Assembly (NCBI GenBank): GCA_019418225.1 | Contig: DYCF01000019.1 | Location: forward strand, 1 to 34,653 | Direction: 5' to 3' | Length of the DNA: 34,653 nt | DNA from: Clostridiales bacterium | GTDB lineage: Bacteria > Bacillota > Clostridia > Lachnospirales > Cellulosilyticaceae | Shown: piece by piece, positions 7,554-15,473 of the stretch | Numbering within the stretch: the stretch's first letter is position 1 | Layout of the letters: every line of letters starts with the position of its first letter | Program-made: the position numbers and the translations under genes | Notes under the pieces: model-generated | Told to the model about the DNA's origin: nothing | Database searches by the model: none | Seen by the model: the letters and a program-made list of their open reading frames with translations, nothing else

Positions 7554-7582
7554 ATTGTATCTATTTTCTCCTAATTACGCAA
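7554..7582 (-). promoter_or_regulatory. Sigma-A promoter of the glycolytic operon
   Basis: TTGCGT (7577-7582) and TACAAT (7554-7559) are 17 bases apart on the minus strand. Transcription would start right at the edge of the CggR operator, so bound repressor would block initiation or elongation. Confidence 0.7.
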
Positions 7583-7883
7583 CATATTTTTCCTATTTTT
7601 TTTACTTTATTTGTAACTTATGCGCTAAAAACGTTCTCTTATCTAAATTTTGCCCCCATACTCTTTTTATTTTTTCCTCTTTTTCTCACGTTATTCATCT
7701 CTTTCATACCATTTTTATTCTTTTTAAATAATTTAAACTTTAACAATTCTTCATTAACTTTTCCGACTCATACATACTTTTCCCACAAAAATATACTTTC
7801 TTGCACTATTTTCACTTTCCTTTAGCCCCCTTCATTTATATTTATGATAATTTTCTTATTTATCCACACTCACTTCCATCCAC
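7583..7883. other. Non-coding T-rich spacer
   Basis: About 300 bases between the glycolytic promoter and the transporter terminator. The plus strand is strongly T- and C-rich and contains overlapping open frames without ribosome binding sites or domain-like content. I see no further feature. Confidence 0.5.
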
Positions 7884-7915
7884 AAAAAAAAGCCGCAACA
7901 CTTTGTGCTACGACT
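7884..7915 (-). terminator. Intrinsic terminator after the first phosphate transporter gene
   Basis: On the minus strand an 11-bp stem (7905-7915 with 7891-7901, three G-U pairs) and a three-base loop are followed by eight T residues. It starts 12 bases after the stop codon of the transporter gene. Confidence 0.9.
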
Positions 7916-7926
7916 ATAAAATTTAT

Positions 7927-9618
7927 TTATTGTTGAAATGTTGTATAGCTAATATCTTCTGATGTTAATGATTTGTTTTCATCTAATATTGTTTGTGCAA
8001 TATTACATGCATGATCAGAAATACGCTCCACATTACTAATAACGTCTAAGAATACAATGCCGGCTAATGAATCACATGTATTATCAGCTAAACGTTTCAT
8101 ATGTCTTGAACGTAATTTAGTTTCCATACTATCTACTTTATCTTCAAGTGGTATTGCCTTTTGTGCAATAGCTTTGTCACTGAATTCATAAGCTCTCATT
8201 GACATTTCAAAACAACTTGTAGCTGTTTCAATAATTTCACGTAGCTCTTGTTTTGCTTTATCAGAGAAATTAAGTTCCTGTTCAATTAAGCTTTGTGCAA
8301 GTTCTGCTAAGTTTTCTGCATGATCGCCTACACGCTCAATATCACTTACTGTATGGAAAAGAGCTGTTACGATTGTATGTTCTTTTTCTGAAATAGTTGT
8401 ATTAGTAAGTTTTACAAGGTAATGATTAATACCATGTTGTAATTGATTGATAATCTTTTCTCTTTCAAAGACCTCTTCAATTTTCTTCTCATCTTTTTCA
8501 AATAATGCTTCCATTGATGCTTGAACATTTTGATGTGCAATATTACCCATGCGTACAACTTCTTTTACAGCATTTTCTACTGCAAATGATGGTGTTTCTA
8601 AAATACGCTCATCAAGGTGCTTAAGCTCACCTTCATCTGAATCATCTTTACCTGTAATAATTTTCTCAGCTAAAGTTACAAGAAGTCCCGCAAATGGGAA
8701 TAATAAAATTGTATTCATGATGTTGAATACTGTGTGTACAACACTGATTTGTGTCACATCAATTAATTGTGCACCGAGTTCTGGGGCAACCCATGTAAAT
8801 CCTATACATGCAATAATTGCAAACACAACTGAACCTAAAAAGTTAAATAAGAAGTGAATTGCTGCTGCTCTTTTAGCATTTTTACTTGCACCAATACTAG
8901 AAAGAATTGCTGTAATACATGTCCCGATGTTTTGTCCTAATATAATATAAATTGCTGAGTTCCATGGTACAAGTGCAGCTGTTGCTAAGGCTTGTAAAAT
9001 ACCAACTGAAGCTGAAGAGCTTTGAATAACTGCCGTTACAATGGCACCTACTAAAATCCCTAAAATTGGATTACTTCCTAGTACAACAAATAAGTTACGT
9101 ACTGATTCTAATCCTCTAAGTGGTGTTGCTGCATCACTCATTGTGTCAAGACCTAAGAATAATGCACCAAATCCAAATAAAATTTGTCCAACATGTTTTG
9201 TATGTTGCTTTTTAGCAAACATTGTTAAAACAACACCTATGATAATACATATTGGTGCTAGTACTGATGGTTTTAGGAAACTTGTCCATTCTCCAAGCGA
9301 TACAATCCAAGCTGTTACTGTGGTACCCACATTAGCTCCCATGATTACACCTACAGCTTGTTTAAGAGACATAAGCCCCGCGTTTACAAAACCTACAACC
9401 ATTACTGTTGTAGCTGATGAACTTTGTATAAGTGCAGTCACACCTGCACCAACTAAAACACCTAAAAATCTATTATTCGTAAGTACGCCTAATAGGTTTT
9501 TCATTTTGCTACCAGCTGCTTTTTGTAACCCTTCTCCCATGTATTCCATACCAAAGAGAAAGAGTCCAAACCCTCCTAAGAAGCTTAGTGCTACATTAAG
9601 CCAGTTTATCTCATTCAT
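7927..9618 (-). CDS. Na+/phosphate cotransporter family protein with PhoU-like tail (copy 1)
   Basis: This is an NptA/YjbB-type membrane protein of 563 residues. The first ~320 residues hold about eight membrane segments in two inverted halves, each marked by the QSSS signature (ALIQSSSATTVMVVGF and AVIQSSSASVGILQAL). The rest is a helical PhoU-like domain with the paired signatures DIERVGDHAENLAEL and SNVERISDHACNIAQ. Family members move phosphate or related anions with sodium; the substrate here is not proven. I start at 9618, since GGGAGG lies six bases before that ATG and none precedes the upstream ATG at 9645. It has its own promoter and terminator, so it can be expressed apart from copy 2. 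Confidence 0.9.
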   Translation of the reverse strand: MNEINWLNVALSFLGGFGLFLFGMEYMGEGLQKAAGSKMKNLLGVLTNNRFLGVLVGAGVTALIQSSSATTVMVVGFVNAGLMSLKQAVGVIMGANVGTTVTAWIVSLGEWTSFLKPSVLAPICIIIGVVLTMFAKKQHTKHVGQILFGFGALFLGLDTMSDAATPLRGLESVRNLFVVLGSNPILGILVGAIVTAVIQSSSASVGILQALATAALVPWNSAIYIILGQNIGTCITAILSSIGASKNAKRAAAIHFLFNFLGSVVFAIIACIGFTWVAPELGAQLIDVTQISVVHTVFNIMNTILLFPFAGLLVTLAEKIITGKDDSDEGELKHLDERILETPSFAVENAVKEVVRMGNIAHQNVQASMEALFEKDEKKIEEVFEREKIINQLQHGINHYLVKLTNTTISEKEHTIVTALFHTVSDIERVGDHAENLAELAQSLIEQELNFSDKAKQELREIIETATSCFEMSMRAYEFSDKAIAQKAIPLEDKVDSMETKLRSRHMKRLADNTCDSLAGIVFLDVISNVERISDHACNIAQTILDENKSLTSEDISYTTFQQ

Positions 9619-9653
9619 TATAATCCTCCCAAGATAATTTTGCATACAGGCTT

Positions 9654-9682
9654 ATTGTAACACCATCTTTTTTCATTCTCAA
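9654..9682 (-). promoter_or_regulatory. Promoter of transporter copy 1
   Basis: TTGAGA (9677-9682) and TACAAT (9654-9659) are separated by 17 bases on the minus strand, each with five of six consensus bases. It lies about 35 bases before the chosen start codon. Confidence 0.7.
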
Positions 9683-9749
9683 GTCATATTTAATCTAATA
9701 AGGTCTTTTTTTGTTAACAATATATTTTCTATTTATGAACAAATTGTTT

Positions 9750-11411
9750 CTATTCTTCACTTGTCATATACTTATTTTTGTTCAGAACACTTTGCGCAAT
9801 ATTAAGTGCATGATCAGAAATACGTTCTACATTACTAATTGTATCTAGAAAAATAATCCCAGCTCTTGGTTCACATGCCTCTTCTGCCAAACGTTTCATA
9901 TGCCTTGTACGATATCTCTCCTCTAATTTGTCCACATACGTTTCATAAGGCAAGGCTTCTCTTGCCGCATCCTCACTTTGTAGTTCATATCCCTTAAGTG
10001 CTGCTGCAAAGCACTTCATAGCTTTGTCAGTAATTTCCATAAGCTCTTTTTTAGCATCAGGTGAAAATTTTAGATTTTCCTTCTTCATTTCATCTGCTAA
10101 TTCTGCAATATTATCTGCATGATCACCTACACGTTCAATATCTCCTACTGTGTGAAACAGAGATGTTACAATATAGTTTTCATTTTCAGACAAGTTAGCA
10201 TGTGTTAATTTAATCAAATAATCATTAATACCTTGTTGCAGTGCATTAATTGTCTTTTCTTGTTCAAAAACTAATTTAATTTTTTTCTCATCCGCATTAA
10301 ACAACCCTTCTACTGCTGTCTGAAAATTAGTCTGTGCTAATTTTCCCATACGCATGACTTCTTTAGCTGCATTTTCAAGTGCAAATGATGGTGTTTCTAG
10401 AATACGATCATCTAAATGTTGAAGGAGATTAGGACTTTCTTCATTTCCCTCACGCACAATGACCTCTGCTAAATTAACTAGTACATTTCCAAATGGGAAC
10501 AGTATGATGGTATTTAAAATATTAAAGACTGTATGCACAACACTAATCTGAGTAACATCAATATTTCTAATCCCTAAACTAGGAAATACAAAAGTAAAAA
10601 CGATGAAGGCTATAATTGTAAAAAGAACTGATCCAATAAAGTTAAACAAAAAATGGATAGTTGCTGCTCTTTTAGCATTTTTACTTGCACCAATACTTGA
10701 AAGAATCGCTGTAATACATGTTCCGATATTTTGTCCCATAATAATATAAATTGCAGAATTCCATGGCACGAGCCCAGCTGTTGCTAAGGCTTGTAGTATA
10801 CCAACTGATGCAGAAGAACTTTGGATAATAGCAGTAACTACTGCACCTGCTATTACACCCAAGATCGGATTACTTCCTAATGTCACAAATATAGTTTTTA
10901 CTTGTGGTAACTCCTTCAATGGATCAGCTGCATCTCCCATTGATTCAAGGCCTAAAAAAAGCCCACCAAATCCAAATAAAATTTGACCTATATTTTTTAT
11001 ATTTTTACTTTTACCAAAGCTAAGCATTACAACACCTATAATAATAAAAATAGGCGCAAGTACTGCTGGCTTTAAAAATTTAGTCCATGATCCAAGGGCT
11101 ACAATCCAAGCTGTGACTGTCGTACCAATGTTTGCCCCCATAATAACACCTACAGCTTGTCTAAGTGACATAAGTCCTGCATTTACAAAACCTACAACCA
11201 TTACTGTTGTTGCAGACGAACTTTGAATAAGTGCAGTAATACCGGCACCTACTAGTACTCCTAAAAAGCGATTACTTGTAAGTACGCCTAATAAGTTTTT
11301 CATTTTGTTACCAGCTGCCTTTTGAAGCCCTTCCCCCATATATTCCATACCAAATAGGAAGAGTCCAAATCCGCCTAAAAAGGTCAATGCTATCTGTACC
11401 CAATCAATCAT
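9750..11411 (-). CDS. Na+/phosphate cotransporter family protein with PhoU-like tail (copy 2)
   Basis: The 553-residue protein is a close paralogue of its downstream neighbour: the N-terminal domain is near-identical over long blocks, including ALIQSSSATTVMVVGF and AIIQSSSASVGILQAL. The C-terminal PhoU-like region (DIERVGDHADNIAEL, SNVERISDHALNIAQ) is more diverged. GGGAGGA precedes the ATG by five bases. The gap between the two genes is about 130 bases and contains a promoter for copy 1. I infer a tandem duplication, with divergence in the cytoplasmic tail suggesting different regulation rather than different transport. The substrate (phosphate or another oxyanion) is not determined by the sequence. 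Confidence 0.9.
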   Translation of the reverse strand: MIDWVQIALTFLGGFGLFLFGMEYMGEGLQKAAGNKMKNLLGVLTSNRFLGVLVGAGITALIQSSSATTVMVVGFVNAGLMSLRQAVGVIMGANIGTTVTAWIVALGSWTKFLKPAVLAPIFIIIGVVMLSFGKSKNIKNIGQILFGFGGLFLGLESMGDAADPLKELPQVKTIFVTLGSNPILGVIAGAVVTAIIQSSSASVGILQALATAGLVPWNSAIYIIMGQNIGTCITAILSSIGASKNAKRAATIHFLFNFIGSVLFTIIAFIVFTFVFPSLGIRNIDVTQISVVHTVFNILNTIILFPFGNVLVNLAEVIVREGNEESPNLLQHLDDRILETPSFALENAAKEVMRMGKLAQTNFQTAVEGLFNADEKKIKLVFEQEKTINALQQGINDYLIKLTHANLSENENYIVTSLFHTVGDIERVGDHADNIAELADEMKKENLKFSPDAKKELMEITDKAMKCFAAALKGYELQSEDAAREALPYETYVDKLEERYRTRHMKRLAEEACEPRAGIIFLDTISNVERISDHALNIAQSVLNKNKYMTSEE

Positions 11412-11630
11412 AATTTCCTCCCATACCTTTAATTTTTTGCGAGTCTATACATATTTAATATTTCACAAAAACTGTTTTTTATAAGAGTTTTTATATATTT
11501 CTTATGTCATCTCAAATCATAGTGCGTTAAATCTAATTTAAATTTATATTAAATCTATGTTAAATACACCTATTATAAGGAAGAAACTCTATTTTTCTTT
11601 TATATCTATCTAAAATTTTAATATAAAACA

Positions 11631-11678
11631 AAAAAATACTGTTATCCTAGCATTCTAGCTAAGATAACAGTATTTTTT
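11631..11678 (-). terminator. Intrinsic terminator of the isc-mnmA operon
   Basis: A 16-bp perfect repeat (11631-11646 with 11663-11678) is extended after one mismatch by TAGC and GCTA, with a six-base loop. Its arms end in a T run in both directions, so it could work both ways. It overlaps the mnmA stop codon. The preceding 220 bases down to the transporter gene are AT-rich with nothing clear. Confidence 0.92.
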
Positions 11679-12762
11679 ATAAAATTATAGTTCCACCACC
11701 AATAAGCTCTTCACCATCATAAAGTACAAGTGCTTGTCCTGGTGTAATAGCACGTTGCTTTTCATCAAATACACATTCTAATGTTTCTTCATCTATCATA
11801 CGAATTGTACATGGTTGTGGTGCATGGCTATAACGAATTTTAGCCGCACATCTCATCTCTCCTTCAAGCTTTTCAAATGGCATGAAGTTTAAGTTATTTG
11901 CACGTACTGTGTAGTCAAATAAATCATCATTATCACCAAGGTTAACTACATTTTCTTTTGCATCAATACGTGTTACAAAGGTAGGTTTTCCTAGAGAAAG
12001 TCCAAGTCCTTTTCTTTGCCCAATTGTATAATGAATAATTCCTTTATGTGTTCCTACTACTTTACCCTCTTTATCAATGAATTTACCTGGCTTAGATTTT
12101 CTCCCAGTATTCTCTTCAATGAATTTAGCATAGTCATTATCTGGTACGAAACAAATTTCTTGACTATCTGGTTTTGTAGCTACTGCAAGTCCAATTTCTT
12201 TAGCAATTGCACGCACTTCATCTTTTGTATAATCGCCTAAAGGCATTAAAGTATGCTCTAATTGATGTTGCGTTAGGTTATATAAAGCATAAGTTTGATC
12301 TTTTGCTAATGTTTTAGATTGTTTTAATGTAAAACGCCCTGTTTTCTCATCTTGAATTACCCTTGCATAATGACCAGTTGCAATGTAATCTGCCCCAATC
12401 TGAAGGGCTTTTTGAAGCATAGACTCCCATTTTACGTAACGATTACATGCGATGCATGGGTTAGGTGTACGGGCATGTTGATATTCATCTAAGAAATAGT
12501 CAATAACATGCTTCTTAAAGTCTTTTCTAAAGTTAATAACATAATGAGGGATATCTAATTTTTGACAGACACGGCGTGCATCATCAACGGCAGAAAGACC
12601 ACAACATCCTCCGTCGTGATCTTCTGGCGCATCTTCTTGCCAAATTTGCATAGTCATCCCGATTACTTCATAACCTTGCTCTTTTAAGAGGTAGGCTGTC
12701 ACAGAGCTATCCACGCCCCCTGACATACCTACTACTACTTTCTTTTTGGCATTCTCATTCAT
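11677..12762 (-). CDS. mnmA: tRNA-specific 2-thiouridylase
   Basis: The enzyme inserts sulfur at U34 of Lys, Glu and Gln tRNAs, using ATP and sulfur relayed from a cysteine desulfurase. The PP-loop GMSGGVDSS is at residues 12-20, the reactive cysteines at Cys106 (NPCIACN) and Cys204 (SQEICFV), and GQRKGLG follows. I start at 12762, one base after the iscU stop (TAATATG), giving 361 residues, the usual size. A longer frame from 12834 would only translate the His-rich end of iscU in another frame. The Shine-Dalgarno site is weak, so translation is probably coupled to iscU. Its place after iscS and iscU fits a shared sulfur supply. Confidence 0.95.
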   Translation of the reverse strand: MNENAKKKVVVGMSGGVDSSVTAYLLKEQGYEVIGMTMQIWQEDAPEDHDGGCCGLSAVDDARRVCQKLDIPHYVINFRKDFKKHVIDYFLDEYQHARTPNPCIACNRYVKWESMLQKALQIGADYIATGHYARVIQDEKTGRFTLKQSKTLAKDQTYALYNLTQHQLEHTLMPLGDYTKDEVRAIAKEIGLAVATKPDSQEICFVPDNDYAKFIEENTGRKSKPGKFIDKEGKVVGTHKGIIHYTIGQRKGLGLSLGKPTFVTRIDAKENVVNLGDNDDLFDYTVRANNLNFMPFEKLEGEMRCAAKIRYSHAPQPCTIRMIDEETLECVFDEKQRAITPGQALVLYDGEELIGGGTIIL

Positions 12763-12763
12763 A

Positions 12764-13228
12764 TTAGCAGCAACCTGATCCTTCTTCGTGATCGTGGTCA
12801 TGCCCATGATGGTCATGATCATGGACATCTGCAACTGGTGGTTCTAAACCTTCAATAGTAATGTTATTTTTTTGAGCATAATCCCAAAGTGCTGCATGAA
12901 GAGATTCTTCAGCAAGTAATGAACAGTGCATTTTCACTGGTGGAAGTCCATCAAGCGCTTCTGCTACTGATTTATTTGTAATTTTAAGTGCTTCTTCAAT
13001 TGTTTTGCCGATTACGAGTTCTGTAGCCATTGAACTTGTAGCTACTGCCGCACCACAACCAAATGTCTTGAATTTAGCATCTTTAATGATACCATCTTCA
13101 ATTTGTAAATATACTTTCATGATGTCTCCACATTTAGCATTACCAACTGTACCTACACCACTTGCGTTTTCAATTTCCCCTACGTTTCTTGGATTCATAA
13201 AGTGATCCATAACTTTTTCACTATACAT
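12764..13228 (-). CDS. iscU: Iron-sulfur cluster scaffold IscU/NifU-N type with His-rich tail
   Basis: The scaffold assembles Fe-S clusters with sulfur from the adjacent desulfurase. The three ligand cysteines are Cys33 (AKCGD, with the usual Asp two residues on), Cys58 (FGCGAA) and Cys102 (MHCSLL). I start at 13228 (MYSEKVMDHF), the typical family start, with GAGGTG six bases upstream; the GTG at 13237 overlaps that site. The roughly 125-residue fold is followed by an unusual tail of about 20 residues made of alternating His and Asp (VHDHDHHGHDHDHEE) and ending GSGCC. That tail is not part of the standard domain and looks like a metal-binding extension. The gene lies 56 bases after iscS and is coupled to mnmA. 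Confidence 0.93.
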   Translation of the reverse strand: MYSEKVMDHFMNPRNVGEIENASGVGTVGNAKCGDIMKVYLQIEDGIIKDAKFKTFGCGAAVATSSMATELVIGKTIEEALKITNKSVAEALDGLPPVKMHCSLLAEESLHAALWDYAQKNNITIEGLEPPVADVHDHDHHGHDHDHEEGSGCC

Positions 13229-13284
13229 ATTTTTCACCTCTAATTATTTTGTCATTTTCTATTGTTGTCTATTAATATCTTGAA

Positions 13285-14475
13285 TTATTTACTTACTTCT
13301 TTATTTTCTTTTAAGAAGTCTTCATATAAAGGAGACATTTGTCTCATACGATCTACAATTTGTGGCATTTTTTCAAGTACATATTTTACTTGTTCTTCTG
13401 TATTCATTTCACCTAATGTAAAGCGAATAGAACCATGTGCTTTCTCATGTGGAAGACCAAGTGCTAAAAGTACATGTGATGGATCAAGTGAACCTGATGT
13501 ACAAGCTGAACCACTTGATGCTGCAATGCCATTCATATCAAGTAAAAGTAATAATGATTCACCCTCTACGAATTCTACGCCAATGTTGACATTGTTTGCA
13601 AGTCTATTTGTACGATGACCATTTAACTTCGCATATGGGATAGTTTTAAGTAAACCGTCAATTAATTCATCTCTAAGTTTTGTAAGTTTTTCAATTTTTG
13701 CATCAAAGTTTGCATATGCAAGTTCCATAGCTTTTGCAAGACCTACGATACCTGGTACATTTTCTGTACCTGCACGTCGACCACGTTCTTGTGCCCCACC
13801 ATGAATAAGATTTTCAAGTTTAAGACCGCGTCTTACATAAAGTACACCAATTCCTTTTGGTCCATTAATTTTGTGACCTGATAAAGAAAGAAGGTCAATA
13901 TTTTGTGCTTTAACATCAATTCTTACTTGGCCTACTGCTTGAACTGCATCTGTATGGAAAAATACATTGTGTTTTTTAGCAATGGCACCAATTTCAGCGA
14001 TTGGCTGAATTGAACCAATTTCGTTATTTGCATACATAACTGAAATTAAAATAGTTGTATCTTTAATAGCTTTTTCTACATCTGCTGGATTTACAAGACC
14101 ATCTGCATCTACGTCAAGGTATGTTACCTCATAACCATGTTTTTCTAAGAATTCGCATGTATGAAGTACTGCATGATGTTCAATTTTAGTTGTAATAATA
14201 TGATTTCCTTTTGCTTTGTGTGCCTCAGCGATTCCTTTGATTGCCCAGTTATCTGCTTCTGTACCACCACTTGTGAAGAAAATCTCGTTTGTTTGTGCCC
14301 CTAATGCCTTAGCAATTGTTTCTCTTGATTCATCAATTGCTTTTTTATTGATTTGTGCAATTTTATATACACTAGATGGATTACCAAAGTTTTGTGTAAA
14401 ATATGGTAGCATCGCATCTAGCACTTCTTGTTTAACTGGTGTTGTTGCTGCATTATCTAAATAAATGTGCTCCAT
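13285..14475 (-). CDS. iscS: Cysteine desulfurase, IscS/NifS type
   Basis: A pyridoxal-phosphate enzyme that removes sulfur from cysteine as a protein persulfide. It starts with the family signature MEHIYLDNAATTPV. The cofactor lysine is in SLSGHKINGPKGIG, a cofactor-contacting motif is HTDAVQAVGQ, and the persulfide cysteine lies in the flexible loop SSGSACTSGSLDPSHVL. The 396 residues match group I enzymes. AAAGGAG precedes the ATG. It lies between iscR and iscU, with mnmA downstream, so its sulfur is probably used for both Fe-S clusters and tRNA thiolation. Confidence 0.96.
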   Translation of the reverse strand: MEHIYLDNAATTPVKQEVLDAMLPYFTQNFGNPSSVYKIAQINKKAIDESRETIAKALGAQTNEIFFTSGGTEADNWAIKGIAEAHKAKGNHIITTKIEHHAVLHTCEFLEKHGYEVTYLDVDADGLVNPADVEKAIKDTTILISVMYANNEIGSIQPIAEIGAIAKKHNVFFHTDAVQAVGQVRIDVKAQNIDLLSLSGHKINGPKGIGVLYVRRGLKLENLIHGGAQERGRRAGTENVPGIVGLAKAMELAYANFDAKIEKLTKLRDELIDGLLKTIPYAKLNGHRTNRLANNVNIGVEFVEGESLLLLLDMNGIAASSGSACTSGSLDPSHVLLALGLPHEKAHGSIRFTLGEMNTEEQVKYVLEKMPQIVDRMRQMSPLYEDFLKENKEVSK

Positions 14476-14498
14476 GTCATTATCTCCTTTTAGTTACT

Positions 14499-14948
14499 CT
14501 ATATACAATATATGTGTGAGGTATTCTCATTAATCTTTTCATAATCTTCCATTAGCTGACTAAGTGTAATATTGTCAACTACTTTATCTATACTTTGTTT
14601 AATCTTTTCCCAAACTGACTTAGTGACACATTTGCCATCTAAAGCGCAGTGTACTGTATTGCCTTCACAAGTACAATCAGTAGGTGCAAGTGAACCTTCT
14701 AATGCTCTTAAAATATCACCTATTGTGATTTCATCTGCTGGTCTTGCTAATGCATAACCCCCCTGAGCCCCACGTACACTTGTTACTAAATTGTTCTTTT
14801 TAAGAAGTGCCATAAGTTGTTCTAAGTAGTTTTCAGACATAGACAAACGTTCTGCTACACTTTTTAGTGAAATATGTTTTTCTTTCGAATATACGCCTAA
14901 ATCAACCATTGCTTGTAGGCCATAACGCCCTTTAGTTGATAGTTTCAT
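14499..14948 (-). CDS. iscR: Rrf2-family iron-sulfur regulator IscR
   Basis: A 149-residue transcription factor with an N-terminal winged helix (MKLSTKGRYGLQAMVDL, then SVAERLSMSENYLEQLM and the GAQGGYALARP wing). The cluster-binding region carries cysteines at 92, 94, 101 and 107 (DCTCEGNTVHCALDGKC). Established: Escherichia coli IscR binds a [2Fe-2S] cluster with three cysteines and represses its own operon. The extra cysteine and slightly different spacing suggest a variant ligand set. I start at 14948 because the upstream GTG at 14957 overlaps the AGGGG binding site. It heads iscR-iscS-iscU-mnmA, just downstream of a promoter and dyad. Confidence 0.92.
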   Translation of the reverse strand: MKLSTKGRYGLQAMVDLGVYSKEKHISLKSVAERLSMSENYLEQLMALLKKNNLVTSVRGAQGGYALARPADEITIGDILRALEGSLAPTDCTCEGNTVHCALDGKCVTKSVWEKIKQSIDKVVDNITLSQLMEDYEKINENTSHIYCI

Positions 14949-14963
14949 TTTTTTCACCCCTTC

Positions 14964-14988
14964 AATTCCTAGTTATTTCGTAGGAATT
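14964..14988 (-). promoter_or_regulatory. Perfect dyad, probable IscR operator
   Basis: AATTCCTA (14964-14971) and TAGGAATT (14981-14988) form a perfect 8-bp inverted repeat with a nine-base spacer, between the promoter and the iscR start codon. Dimeric Rrf2 regulators bind dyads of about this size, so autoregulation is the likely role. Confidence 0.65.
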
Positions 14989-14996
14989 ATATTTGT

Positions 14997-15025
14997 AGCA
15001 TATCATTCTGTTTTTTCTTTGTCAA
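14997..15025 (-). promoter_or_regulatory. Promoter of the isc operon
   Basis: A perfect TTGACA (15020-15025) is followed after 17 bases by TATGCT (14997-15002) on the minus strand. The dyad begins at the expected start of transcription. Confidence 0.7.
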
Positions 15026-15080
15026 GTAGCTACCTATACTTTATAAAATTAAGGTAAAATTTATGTCCCTTTTTATATTA

Positions 15081-15123
15081 AAAATATGACGATGACCCTT
15101 TTTAAGGGCCATCGTCATATTTT
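15081..15123 (-). terminator. Long terminator hairpin upstream of the isc promoter
   Basis: Arms of 14 bp (15081-15094 with 15110-15123) plus an inner 5 bp after one mismatch enclose a three-base loop. T-rich sequence follows on the minus strand. It separates the isc promoter from the structured RNA candidate and the GH3 gene, and most likely ends their transcription. Confidence 0.85.
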
Positions 15124-15185
15124 AAATTTATGTCGCATATAATTCTTATTATTAATAGTCTATATAATAGCTATTTATATAATTA

Positions 15186-15316
15186 AATGGGCCCAGAATT
15201 TGATAATATATTTCAGGAAATATACTACCTGGGGTGACTTCTGCTCCTTTACCGGCTACTAAGGAGTAGGGTTATCTTTTGACTTAACACTGCTTCTTGC
15301 AAATTCTTGACCCATT
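15186..15316 (-). ncRNA. Candidate structured RNA with long closing stem
   Basis: In the 350-base gap after the GH3 gene, 15309-15316 pairs with 15186-15193 and, after one mismatch, CAAATTCT (15300-15307) with AGAATTTG (15195-15202), a 17-position closing stem. Inside are a 9-bp hairpin (15205-15226) and CTACT/AGTAG (15256-15269), whose loop AAGG can pair with CCTT at 15246-15249 as a pseudoknot. Several pairs are G-U on the minus strand but C-A on the plus, so the RNA is minus-strand. Other alternative helices lie at 15339-15419. A TATACT at 15337-15342 could start it, with no good -35. A 6S-like RNA or a leader acting on the downstream terminator are possible; I recognise no known family. 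Confidence 0.5.
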
Positions 15317-15473
15317 ATTTTAAATAAATTTAATTAAGTATAGCAAATACTGCAATCAGATGAAGTTAAATGGGGATACTCTACCATTTTAACTATCTAT
15401 GCTATATTATATTCTGATTCCTCTCAATGTGTGATATATTTTTAATTTCTTTTCTTTGCTTACTTAGTATATA

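Noticed and set aside
7490..7825. Open plus-strand frame of 111 codons upstream of cggR
   Set aside because: It overlaps the CggR operator and promoter, is Phe- and Leu-rich from T-rich DNA, and has no ribosome binding site.
9041..9637. Long plus-strand open frame (198 codons) opposite the transporter gene
   Set aside because: It lies wholly opposite a well-supported membrane protein gene and its composition is that of an antisense shadow.
12763..12834. N-terminal extension of mnmA rich in Met and Ile
   Set aside because: It is the His-rich end of iscU read in another frame; the normal start follows at 12762.
15186..15316. Known metabolite riboswitch
   Set aside because: I compared it from memory with common classes (TPP, SAM-I, glycine, ydaO, cobalamin and others) and found none of their conserved cores; it is left as an unassigned structured RNA.
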